A stretch of 64,000 nt of DNA. Source: Aeromonas eucrenophila (GTDB lineage Bacteria > Pseudomonadota > Gammaproteobacteria > Enterobacterales > Aeromonadaceae). Under the pieces are notes generated by a model that was not told the origin of the DNA, searched no databases, and saw only the letters and a program-made list of their open reading frames with translations. A program made the translations under genes and the position numbers. Each line of letters starts with the position of its first letter. Position 1 is the stretch's first letter. This document shows, piece after piece, positions 18,441-32,006 of this stretch. The stretch covers positions 62,001 through 126,000 of the forward strand of contig NZ_CDDF01000018.1 in the NCBI RefSeq assembly GCF_000819865.1. Direction: 5' to 3'.

Positions 18441-19961
18441 TTATAGGTACAGAGATGCCAGGCGCAGGATCTCGCTCTGGTCAGTTTCTTTGGTGTTGAC
18501 GATCCCCGCGACCCGGCCATTGCTCATGACCAGGATGCGATCCGTGATCCCCAGCAATTCCGGCATCTCTGAGGAGATGATGATGATGCCCTTGTCCTTC
18601 TTGGCCAGCTCCAGAATGAGCTGATAGATCTCGAACTTGGCGCCCACGTCGATGCCGCGGGTGGGTTCGTCCAGCATCAGGATCTCCGGCTGGGTCAGCA
18701 ACCAGCGGCCTATGATGACCTTCTGCTGGTTGCCACCTGACAGGGAGCCTATCTGTGTCTGTTGGGTCGGGGTCTTGACCCGCATGGAGTCGATGACCCA
18801 CTGGGTATCGCTCTTCATCTTGTTGTTGCTGAGCAGCCCCATGGAGCTCTTGTAGCTGTCCATGTTGGCGATCAGGGAGTTGAAGGCGATGTCGAGACGG
18901 GAGTAGATACCGGTGGAGCGACGCTCCTCGGTCACCAGCGCGAAGCCGTTCTGGATCGCCTCGTGAGCATTGTGATTGGCCACCACCTTGCCGTGCAGCT
19001 TGATGACGCCCTCGTTGTGATCGCGGATGCCGAACAGGGTCTCGACGATGTCGGTACGCTTGGCCCCCACCAGTCCGGCGATGCCGAGGATCTCCCCCTT
19101 GTGCAGGTCGAAGGTCACATCCTTGATGGAAGGCTGGTTCTTGGCCGTCAGATGCTCGACCTCGAGGATGACTTCTTTCGGCTGGTTGGTTTTCTCCGGG
19201 AAGCGCTGGGTCAACTCACGACCGACCATCATGCCGATGATCTGATCCATGGTCATGCCCTTGAGCGGCTGGGTGGCCACCCACTGCCCATCCCGCAATA
19301 TGGTGATCTCGTCGCACAGCTGGAAGATCTCTTCCATCTTGTGGGAGATGTAGACGATGCCGCAGCCCTTTTCCTTGAGCTTGTTGATGATCTTGAAGAG
19401 GTGATTGACCTCTTTCTCGGTCAGTGAGGAGGTGGGCTCGTCCATGATGACGATCTTGGCGTCATAGGAGAATGCCTTGGCGATCTCGATCATCTGCATC
19501 TGGGAGACGGAGAGGGTCGCGACCTTGACTCTGGGATCGATGTCGATGTCCAGTTCGTCGAAAATTTGTTTGGTGTCGTGGTACATCTTGCCGTGGTCGA
19601 CGAACAGACCCTTGGTGGGGTAGCGGCCGAGCCACATGTTGTCCATCACGGTGCGTTGCAATACCAGGTTCAACTCCTGGTGCACCATGGAAACGCCGTT
19701 TTCCAGGGCTTCTTTGGAGGAGGTGAAGTTGATCTCCTCGCCCTTGAAGAAGATCTTGCCCTGATCCTTTTCATAGATGCCGAACAAGCATTTGAGCAGC
19801 GTGGACTTCCCTGCGCCATTCTCGCCCATCAACGCATGCACAGAATGAGGACGGACCCGTAAATTGACATTATCGAGTGCCTTGACGCCGGGAAAGCTCT
19901 TACTGACGTCAATCATCTCCAACAGCCATTCTGATTGTTGCCGTGTTGTCATATCAGCCAT
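18441..19961 (-). CDS. mglA: Galactose/methyl-galactoside ABC transporter ATPase
   Basis: 506 residues containing two fused ABC domains. The first has Walker [10 protein letters not shown] (about residue 46), signature LSVSQMQ and Walker [10 protein letters not shown]. The second has a degenerate Walker A (GLVGAKRTD) but a full signature LSGGNQQ and Walker B ILMLDEPT, the usual pattern for sugar importers of this class. It powers uptake through MglC. I use the ATG at 19961; a GTG one codon upstream and an ATG at 19952 are alternatives, none with a strong ribosome binding site. Confidence 0.96.
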   Translation of the reverse strand: MADMTTRQQSEWLLEMIDVSKSFPGVKALDNVNLRVRPHSVHALMGENGAGKSTLLKCLFGIYEKDQGKIFFKGEEINFTSSKEALENGVSMVHQELNLVLQRTVMDNMWLGRYPTKGLFVDHGKMYHDTKQIFDELDIDIDPRVKVATLSVSQMQMIEIAKAFSYDAKIVIMDEPTSSLTEKEVNHLFKIINKLKEKGCGIVYISHKMEEIFQLCDEITILRDGQWVATQPLKGMTMDQIIGMMVGRELTQRFPEKTNQPKEVILEVEHLTAKNQPSIKDVTFDLHKGEILGIAGLVGAKRTDIVETLFGIRDHNEGVIKLHGKVVANHNAHEAIQNGFALVTEERRSTGIYSRLDIAFNSLIANMDSYKSSMGLLSNNKMKSDTQWVIDSMRVKTPTQQTQIGSLSGGNQQKVIIGRWLLTQPEILMLDEPTRGIDVGAKFEIYQLILELAKKDKGIIIISSEMPELLGITDRILVMSNGRVAGIVNTKETDQSEILRLASLYL

Positions 19962-19980
19962 CACATCTGGTTGAAATAGA

Positions 19981-20003
19981 GGGCAAGGGGGTCTCCCTTG
20001 CCC
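19981..20003 (-). other. Intercistronic hairpin mglB-mglA
   Basis: Perfect stem GGGCAAGGG / CCCTTGCCC without a T-run, 13 bases after the mglB stop. Hairpins at this position in mgl operons protect the abundant binding-protein message from 3' decay and lower expression of the ATPase. Confidence 0.6.
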
Positions 20004-20015
20004 AGGAGGAGGGAA

Positions 20016-21002
20016 TTATTCGAATTGAGACAGGTTGTCTTTATCTACACCCACGTAGGCAACGCGGACGACCTTGTTATCGATCTTCCAGTTGGTGCCT
20101 TCACCGGCCGGCTTGCCTTCAGCCAGGTTCTTGGTCAGCTCGAAGGTAGCCTTGGCCTGGTTGGCCGCATCGTTCAGCACTGTACCCGCCATGGCACCGC
20201 TCTTGACCATGGCCAGGGCTTCCGGCAGGGCATCGACGCCGAACACCGGGATGGCGGTCTTGCCTTGAGCCTTGAGGGATTCAACAGCGCCCATTGCCAT
20301 GCCGTCGTTGTTGGCGATGACCACTTCGATCTTGTTGGCGTTCGGGCCAGAGATCCAGGCGTCCATCTTGTCCTTCGCCATGGCGGTATCCCACATACCG
20401 GTATCCATGTGCAGCTGCTGGGTCTTCAGGCCGCCATCGTTCAGAGTCTTGATGACGTAGGTGGTGCGGGCTTCCGCATCCGGGTGGCCAGGCTCACCCT
20501 TCAGCAGCACGAACTGGATGACGCCATCCTTGTTCAGATCCCACTCAGGGTGTGCCTTCCAGTGCTTGGCAATCAGCTGACCCTGGATGATGCCTGACTC
20601 CTTGGAGTCGGTACCCACGTAGTAGGCCTTGTCATAGCTAGCCAGATCCGCTGCGCTCGGTTCCTTGTTGTAGAACACCACGGGGATCTCGTCGGCACGG
20701 GCCTTCTCGATCACGACAGGGGCCGCCGCCGGGTCAACCAGGTTGATCGCCAGCGCTTTCACGCCCTTGGCCAGCAACACGTCGACCTGATCGTTCTGCT
20801 TGGACTGGTCATTCTGGGAGTCATTCATCAGCAGCTCGACCCCGGGGTTGGCCACCGCTTCCTTCTCGATGGCCTTGCGCACGACGGCCATGAAGTTGTC
20901 GTCATATTTGTAGACGGTGACGCCGATACGGGTGTCGGCTTGTGCTTGGGCTCCCGCCATCAGTCCCATCAGCAGGGTGGCGACTGTCGTGAGTTTTTTC
21001 AT
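20016..21002 (-). CDS. mglB: Galactose/glucose-binding periplasmic protein
   Basis: 328 residues. A Sec signal peptide ([20 protein letters not shown]) is followed by a two-lobed periplasmic binding protein of the Peripla_BP_4 type. Typical features are [15 protein letters not shown] at the mature N-terminus, a calcium-loop region near the DLNKDGVIQ segment, and [12 protein letters not shown]. It delivers galactose or glucose to MglAC and in enterics also docks to the Trg chemoreceptor. First gene of mglBAC, with a CRP-like site and a GalR-type operator upstream. Confidence 0.96.
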   Translation of the reverse strand: MKKLTTVATLLMGLMAGAQAQADTRIGVTVYKYDDNFMAVVRKAIEKEAVANPGVELLMNDSQNDQSKQNDQVDVLLAKGVKALAINLVDPAAAPVVIEKARADEIPVVFYNKEPSAADLASYDKAYYVGTDSKESGIIQGQLIAKHWKAHPEWDLNKDGVIQFVLLKGEPGHPDAEARTTYVIKTLNDGGLKTQQLHMDTGMWDTAMAKDKMDAWISGPNANKIEVVIANNDGMAMGAVESLKAQGKTAIPVFGVDALPEALAMVKSGAMAGTVLNDAANQAKATFELTKNLAEGKPAGEGTNWKIDNKVVRVAYVGVDKDNLSQFE

Positions 21003-21065
21003 TGTTATGCTCCGATCTCTGATATCTGTTTTTGTAGGGAATGCTGTACACCGTTTGAACTGGCG

Positions 21066-21134
21066 CCAGCCTAATGTAATCAGTTTGTTGTTCGATGATC
21101 TGTGATCCTGACGACAAAATGAAAACGTTTACAC
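21066..21134 (-). promoter_or_regulatory. mglBAC promoter with CRP site and GalR operator
   Basis: Read on the minus strand: a GalR/GalS-type operator GTGTAAACGTTTTCAT (21119-21134), a CRP-like site TGTCG-N6-TCACA (21101-21116, 8 of 10 consensus positions) and a -10-like TACATT (21073-21078). If transcription starts near 21067, the CRP site is centred at about -41.5, the class II position. Confidence 0.6.
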
Positions 21135-21226
21135 TCTGTTACATAGAGACAAAATCGTTATAAATTAATTACTTGAGCCATTTTGGCGTCTAACGGGTCT
21201 TTTTGCGGTTCAGGGCCGAGTCAGAT

Positions 21227-24319
<3,093 letters not shown>

Positions 24320-24350
24320 TCACACCAGAAACGGCGATCCTGCTCACACA

Positions 24351-24368
24351 GGTGTAAACGATTACACC
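24351..24368 (-). promoter_or_regulatory. GalR-type operator upstream of lacZ
   Basis: Perfect dyad GGTGTAA-ACGA-TTACACC, 82 bases before the lacZ start. Its 16-base core is identical, in inverse orientation, to the operator before galE. This places lacZ under the same LacI-family regulator. Confidence 0.75.
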
Positions 24369-24483
24369 ATAATTGTTAAGTAAAACGGGGTAAAAATTAT
24401 TAAAGATGAGTAAAAATGAGCAGCCGTCGCCATCAACCGGCTGATGAGGACGATGGAGGGAGGGATCGAGGGCTGATCGCACG

Positions 24484-24810
24484 GCAGAGTAACGACTGAG
24501 GGGATGACCCGGCGGGTAGCTGACACCTCAACCCCGTCATTGCAGCGGCAAAGTAGCCGCAACCAGGGTTGGACTGACGTAGCAGAGTGACGACTGAGGG
24601 GGTGACCTGGTGGCTAGCTGACACTTCAACCCCGTCATTGCAGCGGCAAAGTAGCCGCAACAAGGGTTGGACTGGCGTGGCAGAGTGACGACTGAGGGGG
24701 AGACCCGGCGGGTAGCTGACACCTCAACCCCGTCATTGCAGCGGCAAAGTGTCCGCAACAGGGGTGGACTGACGTGGCAGAGTGGCACAACAAGGGGTCG
24801 ACTGGCTCGG
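24484..24810. repeat. Tandem repeat, three copies of about 98 bp plus a partial copy
   Basis: Units begin with GCAGAGT at 24484, 24582, 24680 and 24777, giving periods of 98, 98 and 97 bases; the fourth copy decays after about 30 bases. Copies differ at scattered positions. Each contains AACCCCGTCATTGCAGCGGC and a short hairpin GCGGC-aaagta-GCCGC, changed in the third copy. The period is not a multiple of three, so peptides predicted across it in several frames are artefacts. It lies between lacZ and galR, downstream of galR. Confidence 0.9.
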
Positions 24811-24830
24811 GAGCCTTGGCGGTTATACGC

Positions 24831-24912
24831 CACTGCGGCCCCATCGTTATCGAGGTGGCAAAATAGAAACCGGGATCAGGGTCTGACTGGTGCCACCGAG
24901 TGGCGATTGATC
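24831..24912. repeat. Degenerate copy of the 98-bp repeat overlapping the galR 3' end
   Basis: The segment CCCCATCGTTATCGAGGTGG, followed by GCAAAATAG, ATCAGGGTCTGACTGG and GAGTGGCGATTGA, lines up with the corresponding parts of the tandem unit (CCCCGTCATTGCAGCGGC, GCAAAGTAG, CCAGGGTTGGACTG, GAGTGACGACTGA). It contains the galR stop codon and its last dozen codons. Confidence 0.6.
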
Positions 24913-25880
24913 AGGGTCGGCGTGTAGACGCGGCTCTGCACCGCCTCACTCTCCCCCGCGGCGAGCTGCAGCGCCAGCTTGGCGGCCTGGGCGGCCATCA
25001 GCTCTATGGGATAGCGCATGGTGGAGAGCTTGGGTCTCAGGTATCTGGCGTAGATGATGTCATCGAAGCCGACCACCGAGACCTCTTCCGGCACCTTGAG
25101 GCCGTTGTCCGCCAGCACCGAGATGGCACCGGCCGCCATGGCGTCGTTGTAGGCCACCACGGCCGTGATGGGCAGCCCCTTGGCCAGCAGGTTGAGCATG
25201 GCGCGCTCTCCCCCCTCTTCATTGGGCATGCCGCTCTCGACCAGTTCGGGATCCGCGCTCAGGCCCGCCTCGAACAGGGCGTCCTGATAGCCCTGGTGAC
25301 GCAACAGGGCATCCTCGATGGCGTGATCCGAGCTGACGAAGGCGATGTGGCGATGACCCAGCTCCAGCAGATGGCGGGTGGCGGTGGCCGCCCCCTGCCG
25401 GTTGTTGAGGGAGATGCAGCGCCCCTTCAGAGCCGGAATATCGCGGTTGATCAGCACCATGCCCGGGGCCCGCAGGGCGTAATCGATCAACTCCTCATCG
25501 CTCAGCGCCTTGCTGTGCACCACCAGTGCCTCGCAGCGTTTACCGATCAGCAGGTCGATGGCTTCCCGCTCTTGCTGCGCCCGGTGAAAACCATTACCCA
25601 TCAACAGATGCAGCCCTTGCTCCACCGCCACCGCGGACACCCCCTTGACCAGAGCGCCGAAGAAGGGATCCGCCACATCGCCGACCACCACCCCCATGGT
25701 GTCGCAGGTCTGGCTGACCAGCGCCCTGGCGTTCGCATTGGGGGTATAGCCCAGCTCGGCCATGGCTTTCTGCACGACCTCGCGGGAGGCGGCGCTGGCC
25801 TTGGGTGAGTTGTTCATCACCCGTGAAACCGTTGCCACCGATACATTGGCCAAACGGGCGACATCCTTGATGGTGCTCAT
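24876..25880 (-). CDS. galR: LacI-family galactose regulator
   Basis: 334 residues. The N-terminal helix-turn-helix reads STIKDVARLANVSVATVSRV, followed by the hinge and a periplasmic-binding-protein-like effector domain. It resembles GalR/GalS and sits between lacZ and the divergent galETKM operon. GTGTAA-N4-TTACAC operators occur at 24351, 25988 and, less perfectly, 21119, so it is the obvious regulator of lac, gal and mgl genes, with galactose as likely inducer. Autoregulation through the shared galE intergenic operator is likely. Whether it acts more like GalR or GalS cannot be decided. Confidence 0.88.
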   Translation of the reverse strand: MSTIKDVARLANVSVATVSRVMNNSPKASAASREVVQKAMAELGYTPNANARALVSQTCDTMGVVVGDVADPFFGALVKGVSAVAVEQGLHLLMGNGFHRAQQEREAIDLLIGKRCEALVVHSKALSDEELIDYALRAPGMVLINRDIPALKGRCISLNNRQGAATATRHLLELGHRHIAFVSSDHAIEDALLRHQGYQDALFEAGLSADPELVESGMPNEEGGERAMLNLLAKGLPITAVVAYNDAMAAGAISVLADNGLKVPEEVSVVGFDDIIYARYLRPKLSTMRYPIELMAAQAAKLALQLAAGESEAVQSRVYTPTLINRHSVAPVRP

Positions 25881-25987
25881 GCTGTTTTCACTTCTTTCAC
25901 GGTTCGAGACGGAGCCATTATACCGGGCAATGCCAGTGATGACAGGGGAAATGCCGCTGCTGTCTAATCTTCATCCAACCAAGAATA

Positions 25988-26003
25988 GTGTAATCGTTTA
26001 CAC
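25988..26003 (+). promoter_or_regulatory. GalR-type operator in the galR-galE intergenic region
   Basis: GTGTAATCGTTTACAC, the reverse complement of the lacZ operator core, 95 bases before the galE start and 107 before galR. A -10-like TTATGTT lies directly downstream at about 26006, so bound repressor would block the galE promoter. Confidence 0.75.
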
Positions 26004-26098
26004 GATTATGTTACGCTGCTCACAGTTTAAGGTGGAACGCCTCGGCTAGACTCCTGTTCAGGCTTTCCTTTGTGTGGGGAACGAGTGTGGAGAAGAGG

Positions 26099-27112
26099 AT
26101 GAAAGTACTGGTCACCGGCGGTTGCGGCTATATCGGCAGCCATACCTGCCTTGCCCTGCAGGCGGCGGGCATGGAACCCGTGGTAGTGGACAATCTGTGC
26201 AACAGCAAGCGCGGCGTGCTGGCCAGGATCGCGGCCATCAGCGGGCAAGAACCCCTGTTCTATCAGGGAGATATTCGTGATGAGGCCCTGCTGGATCGGA
26301 TCTTCGCCGAGCAGGAGATCACCGCTGTCATCCACTTCGCCGCCCTCAAGGCGGTCGGCGAATCGACCCGCATTCCGCTCGACTACTACCAGAACAACCT
26401 CGGTGGCAGCCTCACCCTGCTGCAGGCGATGAAACGCGCCGGCGTCCACAACCTGGTGTTCAGCTCGTCGGCCACCGTCTATGGGGATCCGGCCAGCACG
26501 CCCATCCGCGAGGATTTCCCCCGCAGTGCCACCAACCCTTACGGCCAGTCCAAGCTGATCATCGAGCAGATCCTCGAGGATCTGCAGGCCGCCGAGCCCC
26601 ACTGGAGCATGACGCTGCTGCGCTACTTCAACCCGGTCGGCGCCCATGAATCCGGCACCCTGGGGGAGGATCCGCAAGGCATTCCGAACAATCTCATGCC
26701 ATTTTTAACCCAGGTGGCCATAGGTCGCCGCGACTGCCTCTCCGTCTTTGGAAACGATTACAACACCCCGGATGGCACAGGAGTGCGCGACTACATCCAC
26801 GTGATGGATCTCGCCGAGGGCCACGTCAAGGCGCTGCAGCATTGCACCCACAAGGGTGGCGTGCACGCCTATAACCTGGGTACCGGCCAGGGTCAGAGCG
26901 TGTTGCAGATGGTGGCGGCCTTCGAGGCGGCCAGCGGTCGCCCCCTGCCCTATCGCATCGAACCCCGGCGCCCCGGCGACATCGCCGAATGCTGGGCCGA
27001 CCCGACCAAGGCGGAGCGCGAGCTGGGCTGGCATGCCAGCCGGGATCTCGCGGCCATGTGCGCCGACAGCTGGCGCTGGCAGTCCACCAATCCACAGGGC
27101 TACGAAGCCTGA
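26099..27112 (+). CDS. galE: UDP-glucose 4-epimerase
   Basis: 337 residues. The NAD-binding motif T-G-G-C-G-Y-I-G-S is at residues 7-15, the catalytic Ser-rich segment is F-S-S-S-A-T-V-Y, and Y-x3-K is Y-G-Q-S-K. It interconverts UDP-galactose and UDP-glucose. The start at 26099 has a GGAGAAGAGG site and begins with the canonical MKVLVTGG; upstream in-frame codons are not typical. First gene of galETKM. The gap of 171 bases to galT holds a repetitive hairpin. Confidence 0.96.
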   Translation: MKVLVTGGCGYIGSHTCLALQAAGMEPVVVDNLCNSKRGVLARIAAISGQEPLFYQGDIRDEALLDRIFAEQEITAVIHFAALKAVGESTRIPLDYYQNNLGGSLTLLQAMKRAGVHNLVFSSSATVYGDPASTPIREDFPRSATNPYGQSKLIIEQILEDLQAAEPHWSMTLLRYFNPVGAHESGTLGEDPQGIPNNLMPFLTQVAIGRRDCLSVFGNDYNTPDGTGVRDYIHVMDLAEGHVKALQHCTHKGGVHAYNLGTGQGQSVLQMVAAFEAASGRPLPYRIEPRRPGDIAECWADPTKAERELGWHASRDLAAMCADSWRWQSTNPQGYEA

Positions 27113-27186
27113 TGCGCTGTGACCTGCTGACACTGGCAGTCCGCGATCAAGCCAGCAGAGTCATGAGGCGTGATGTCCGTTTTGCC

Positions 27187-27211
27187 CCCTTCTCCCCTCA
27201 TGGGAGAAGGG
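27187..27211 (+). repeat. REP-like palindromic element in galE-galT gap
   Basis: Perfect 10-base stem CCCTTCTCCC / GGGAGAAGGG with a five-base loop, followed by GGGGATGAGGGG and CCCCTCACCCTG. This type of CCCTCTCCC/GGGAGAGGG element is scattered in intergenic regions of many GC-rich proteobacteria. Confidence 0.6.
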
Positions 27212-27283
27212 CCGGGGATGAGGGGCGCAAATCCCCTCACCCTGCTACCCGCAACCCTTTTCATTCAGTTTTGAGGAGTGACG

Positions 27284-28338
27284 ATGTTCAACCCGGTTGA
27301 TCACCCCCACCGCCGTTTCAACCCGCTGACCGGCCAGTATGTGCTGGTCTCCCCCCACAGGGCCAAGCGCCCCTGGCAGGGACAGATCGAGAAGATAAGT
27401 CAGGCACCGAGCCAGTCCCACGATCCGGACTGCTTCCTCTGCGCGGGCAATCATAGGGTCACCGGCGATATCAACCCCGACTATCAGGACACCTTCGTCT
27501 TCACCAACGACTTCGCCGCCCTGATGCAGGACACCCCGGCCGCCGGCGACGAGCAGGATCCCCTGCTCAAACTGGAGGCTGCCCGTGGCACCAGCCGGGT
27601 CATCTGCTTCTCGCCGGATCACGGCAAGACCCTGCCCGAGCTGCCCCTGCCCGCCATAGAGGCGGTGATCCGCACCTGGATGAGCCAGGTTGCCGAGCTG
27701 TCCCAGCAGTGGGAATGGGTGCAAGTCTTTGAAAACAAGGGCGCCGTCATGGGCTGCTCCAACCCGCATCCCCACGGTCAGCTGTGGGGCAGCGACTTCC
27801 TGCCCAACGAGATCGCCCGTGAAGAAACCAATCAGCGCGACTGGCTGGCCGAACACGGCCGTCCGCTGCTGCTCGACTATGTGGAGCGGGAGCTGAAGGA
27901 TCGCTCTCGCATCGTGGTGGAGACGACACACTGGCTGGCGGTGGTACCGTTCTGGGCCGCCTGGCCGTTCGAGACCCTGCTGCTGCCCAAGACCCATGTG
28001 CCCTCCCTGTTGAGCCTCACCTCCGATCTGCAACAGGATCTGGCGGTGGCGCTCAAGGAACTCACCAGCCGTTACGACAACCTGTTCGAATGCAGCTTCC
28101 CCTACTCCATGGGCTGGCACTTCGCGCCGCCGAACTCGGATTGTCCCGAGGCCTGGCAACTGCACGCCCACTTCTACCCGCCCCTGCTGCGCTCAGCCAC
28201 AGTGCGCAAGTTCATGGTGGGCTTCGAGATGCTGGCGGAAACCCAGCGGGATCTGACCCCGGAGCAGGCCGCCGAAAGGCTGCGCGCCCTCTCCCCCATT
28301 CACTACAACCAGACCAATCAAGCCAATGAGGTAACCCC

Positions 28339-28342
<4 letters not shown>
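27284..28342 (+). CDS. galT: Galactose-1-phosphate uridylyltransferase
   Basis: 352 residues. The uridylylated active-site histidine is in [10 protein letters not shown] (about residue 163). Zinc ligands are suggested by C-F-L-C near residue 50 and by the downstream histidine motif. It exchanges UMP between UDP-glucose and galactose-1-phosphate. GAGGAG five bases before the ATG at 27284 favours that start over the GTG at 27278. Its end overlaps galK by 4 bases (ATGA), so the two are translationally coupled. Confidence 0.96.
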
Positions 28343-29483
<1,141 letters not shown>

Positions 29484-29487
<4 letters not shown>

Positions 29488-30479
29488 CCAACCAGGCCAT
29501 GAAGTCGTTCGAGCTGGAAAACGAAGAGGGGCTGCGCCTGCGCGGCCTCGATTTCGGCGCCACCCTCAGCTCTCTGACCCTGCCGGTCGGGGGGGAGCGA
29601 CGCGAGGTGTTGCTCGGCTGCGCCGATGACGCCTATCCAACCCAGCAGGTGTGGCTTGGCGCCATCGCCGGACGTTTCGCGAACCGGATCGGTGGCGCCA
29701 CGCTGCTGCGCGATGGCCAGCACTGGTCGCTGGATGCCAATCAAGCGCCCCACTGCCTGCACGGCGGGCGGGAGGGATTTCATCGCCGTCAGTGGCAGAT
29801 CAAGGAGCTGGAGCCGGATCGGGTCAGGCTGGCCCTGCTGTCACCGGCGGGGGATCAGGGTTTTCCCGGCAACCTGAGGGTGACGCTGGAGTATCGGCTG
29901 GAGCAGTGCGATCTGGTGGTGGAGTTCAAGGCCACCACGGATGCACCGACGCCGGTCAGCCTCACCAGCCACGCCTACTTCAATCTGGATGCCAGCCATC
30001 AGGAGGGTGACGTGCGCAGCCACCGCATCCGGCTCAACGCCGATCGCTTCCTGCCCACCGATGAGCGCGGCCTGCCGCTCGCCGTTGAACCGGTGGAGGG
30101 CCCCTTCGATCTGCGTGCCGAGCGCCTCATCGGTCAAGAATGGCTGAGCCACCCCCAGCAACAACAGGCCAAGGGTTACGATCACGCCTTTCTGCTGAAC
30201 GGCCCCGAGCAGGAGTGCGCGGCGCGGGTGCTGTCGGGGGATGGGCAACTGGCGATGGAGGTCTACACCAACCAGCCTTCGATCCAGTTCTACACCGGCA
30301 ACTGGCTGGCCAACACCCCGGATCGGGCGGGCGGTTGCCATCAGGACCACGCCGGCTTCTGTCTGGAGGCGCAACAGCTGCCGGACAGCCCGAACCGGCC
30401 CGAGCTGGGGGACCCCTGGCTGCTGCCGGGCCAGCTGTATCACCACCAGACCCGCTACCGCTTTATCCCCGCAGGCTAA
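29484..30479 (+). CDS. galM: Aldose 1-epimerase (mutarotase)
   Basis: 331 residues. Galactose mutarotase fold with the conserved N-R-I-G-G near residue 70, the catalytic His in the S-H-A-Y-F-N-L segment (about residue 166) and C-terminal F-C-L-E-A-Q, which supplies the catalytic Glu. It converts beta- to alpha-galactose for GalK. Start at 29484 overlaps the galK stop. The stop codon lies within a 5-base direct repeat that flanks a small inserted element, so the original 3' end may have been altered. Confidence 0.95.
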
Positions 30480-30623
30480 GAACCTGTCACGATCTGTGGC
30501 GAGAGGTCGTCAGCAAGGTAAAGAGCAGCGCAGGAACCGGAGTGTATAGGGATACATGAGGATTCCGAGCAGCACACGAGCCTTGATCACGGCCTCGCAG
30601 TAAGATCGTGAACAGTTTCTAAG
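30476..30623. mobile_element. MITE-like element at the galM stop
   Basis: About 138 bases (30481-30618) flanked by direct repeats CTAAG at 30476-30480 and 30619-30623. Its ends are imperfect inverted repeats (AACCTGTCACGATCT against AAACTGTTCACGATCT) and the complementarity continues inward to about 35 bases. The centre holds a small hairpin, TGTAT-aggg-ATACA. It has no coding capacity. This is the layout of a miniature inverted-repeat transposable element; the parent transposon is not in the window. Confidence 0.7.
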
Positions 30624-30714
30624 GCCTGGACAGGCCCCTTCTTCCACTTGCTTGAGCAACAGAGTGGAAGCAGGGGCCGAACCTGCTACTTATCGAGCCA
30701 ACTCAGGAGTCTTG

Positions 30715-31716
30715 ATGAACATGGATGAAAGCTATCTCGCCGCTACCGACCGCTACCAGCGCCAGCCTTATCGTCAGGCCGGTCGTCACGGCCTGCGCCT
30801 GCCCAGCATAGGGCTGGGGCTATGGCACAACTTCGGTGAGGGCAGCGATCCCGCCAGGGTGAAGGCCATGGTGCACCAGGCCTTCGATCTCGGCATCACC
30901 CACTTCGATCTCGCCAACAACTACGGCCCGCCGCCGGGCTCCGCCGAGACCACCTTCGGCGCCGTGCTCAAGGGCAGCCTGGCGCCCTACAGAGACGAGC
31001 TCATCATCGCCAGCAAGGCGGGCTACGTGATGTGGGACGGTCCCTATGGCGACGGTGGCAGTGCCAAGTACCTGTTCGCCAGCCTGCACCAGAGCCTACG
31101 CCGCCTCGGCCTCGACTATGTGGATATCTTCTATCACCACAGACCGGACGCCCGCACCCCACTGGAGGAGACCTGTCAGGCACTGGCCTTGATGGTGCGC
31201 CAGGGCAAGGCGCTCTACATCGGCCTCTCCAACTACCCGGCCGAACTGGCCGCCCAGGCGGCGACCCGGCTGGCCGAGCTCGGCACCCCCTGCCTGGTCA
31301 ATCAGCTCAAATATTCCCTGTTCCAGCGGGAGATAGAGGCGCAAACCCTGCCGGTCTGCCGCGAGCAGGGGGTGGGCGTGGTCGCCTTCTCGCCGCTGGC
31401 GGGGGGCCTGCTGAGCGATCGCTATCTGGCCGGGATCCCCGCCGACTCTCGCGCCGCCAGCAACAGCCCCTTCCTCCAGCCCGATCAGATCACCCCGCAG
31501 AAGCTGGCCACCATCCGGGCCCTGCACGGATTGGCCCAGGAGCGCGGACAGGCGCTGTCCCAGCTCGCGCTGCAATGGGTGTTGCGTGACCCCGTGGTGA
31601 GTTGCGCCCTGATCGGTGCCAGCAGCCCGCAGCAGATAGTGAGCGCGGTCGATGCCCTGAGTCTGCCGCCGCTGGACGGGGAGACGCAGCACAGGATAGA
31701 GGCGGCGCTGGCCTGA
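30715..31716 (+). CDS. Aldo/keto reductase (YghZ-like, L-glyceraldehyde 3-phosphate reductase family)
   Basis: 333 residues, TIM-barrel aldo-keto reductase. The catalytic tetrad can be placed: Asp in H-F-D-L-A-N-N-Y, with the Tyr in that same motif, Lys in I-I-A-S-K-A-G-Y, and His in D-I-F-Y-H-H-R. NADPH-binding loop L-I-G-A-S-S-P-Q-Q lies near the end. Sequence is close to Escherichia coli YghZ (Gpr), which reduces L-glyceraldehyde 3-phosphate and methylglyoxal. CAGGAG precedes the ATG at 30715. It follows the gal operon but is separated by the inserted element, so it is probably a separate unit. Confidence 0.88.
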   Translation: MNMDESYLAATDRYQRQPYRQAGRHGLRLPSIGLGLWHNFGEGSDPARVKAMVHQAFDLGITHFDLANNYGPPPGSAETTFGAVLKGSLAPYRDELIIASKAGYVMWDGPYGDGGSAKYLFASLHQSLRRLGLDYVDIFYHHRPDARTPLEETCQALALMVRQGKALYIGLSNYPAELAAQAATRLAELGTPCLVNQLKYSLFQREIEAQTLPVCREQGVGVVAFSPLAGGLLSDRYLAGIPADSRAASNSPFLQPDQITPQKLATIRALHGLAQERGQALSQLALQWVLRDPVVSCALIGASSPQQIVSAVDALSLPPLDGETQHRIEAALA

Positions 31717-31949
31717 CGAAACCGGCCGCCAGCCGGAGCGAGATCCCGACGAGGCGCCTCAAACGACGGGCGGCAGCAAAAGATGCTGGCTACAGCACCC
31801 CAAGCAGCCAGCATGAGCGGCACCATCCACCCGCGCGATGGGTCACGCTGAAAAAAATGGCGGTGAATGCCGAAAATCCTGCCATCACTCCCTCCAGGGC
31901 GCCGCAATATTCTCTGGTTGCCCGCCCGCTTTTCCTCCATCATTGGCTA

Positions 31950-31975
31950 CCCCGACTCCGCTCGGGGCTGCTTTT
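31950..31975 (+). terminator. Terminator-like hairpin before uppP
   Basis: CCCCGA-ctccgc-TCGGGG followed by CTGCTTTTA, 31 bases before the uppP start. It could end transcription from the reductase gene or act in the uppP leader. The remaining about 230 bases of the gap show nothing recognisable. Confidence 0.5.
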
Positions 31976-32006
31976 ATCCGGACCCATCAACCAAGAGATC
32001 TGAATC

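Noticed and set aside
24484..24810. CRISPR array
   Set aside because: The repeated unit is the whole 98 bases with no unique spacers between short repeats, and no cas genes are near.
24362..24844. Several short overlapping reading frames with repeated peptides in the region after lacZ
   Set aside because: They come from the 98-bp tandem repeat. The period is not a multiple of three, so the same peptide appears in shifting frames, and none has a ribosome binding site.
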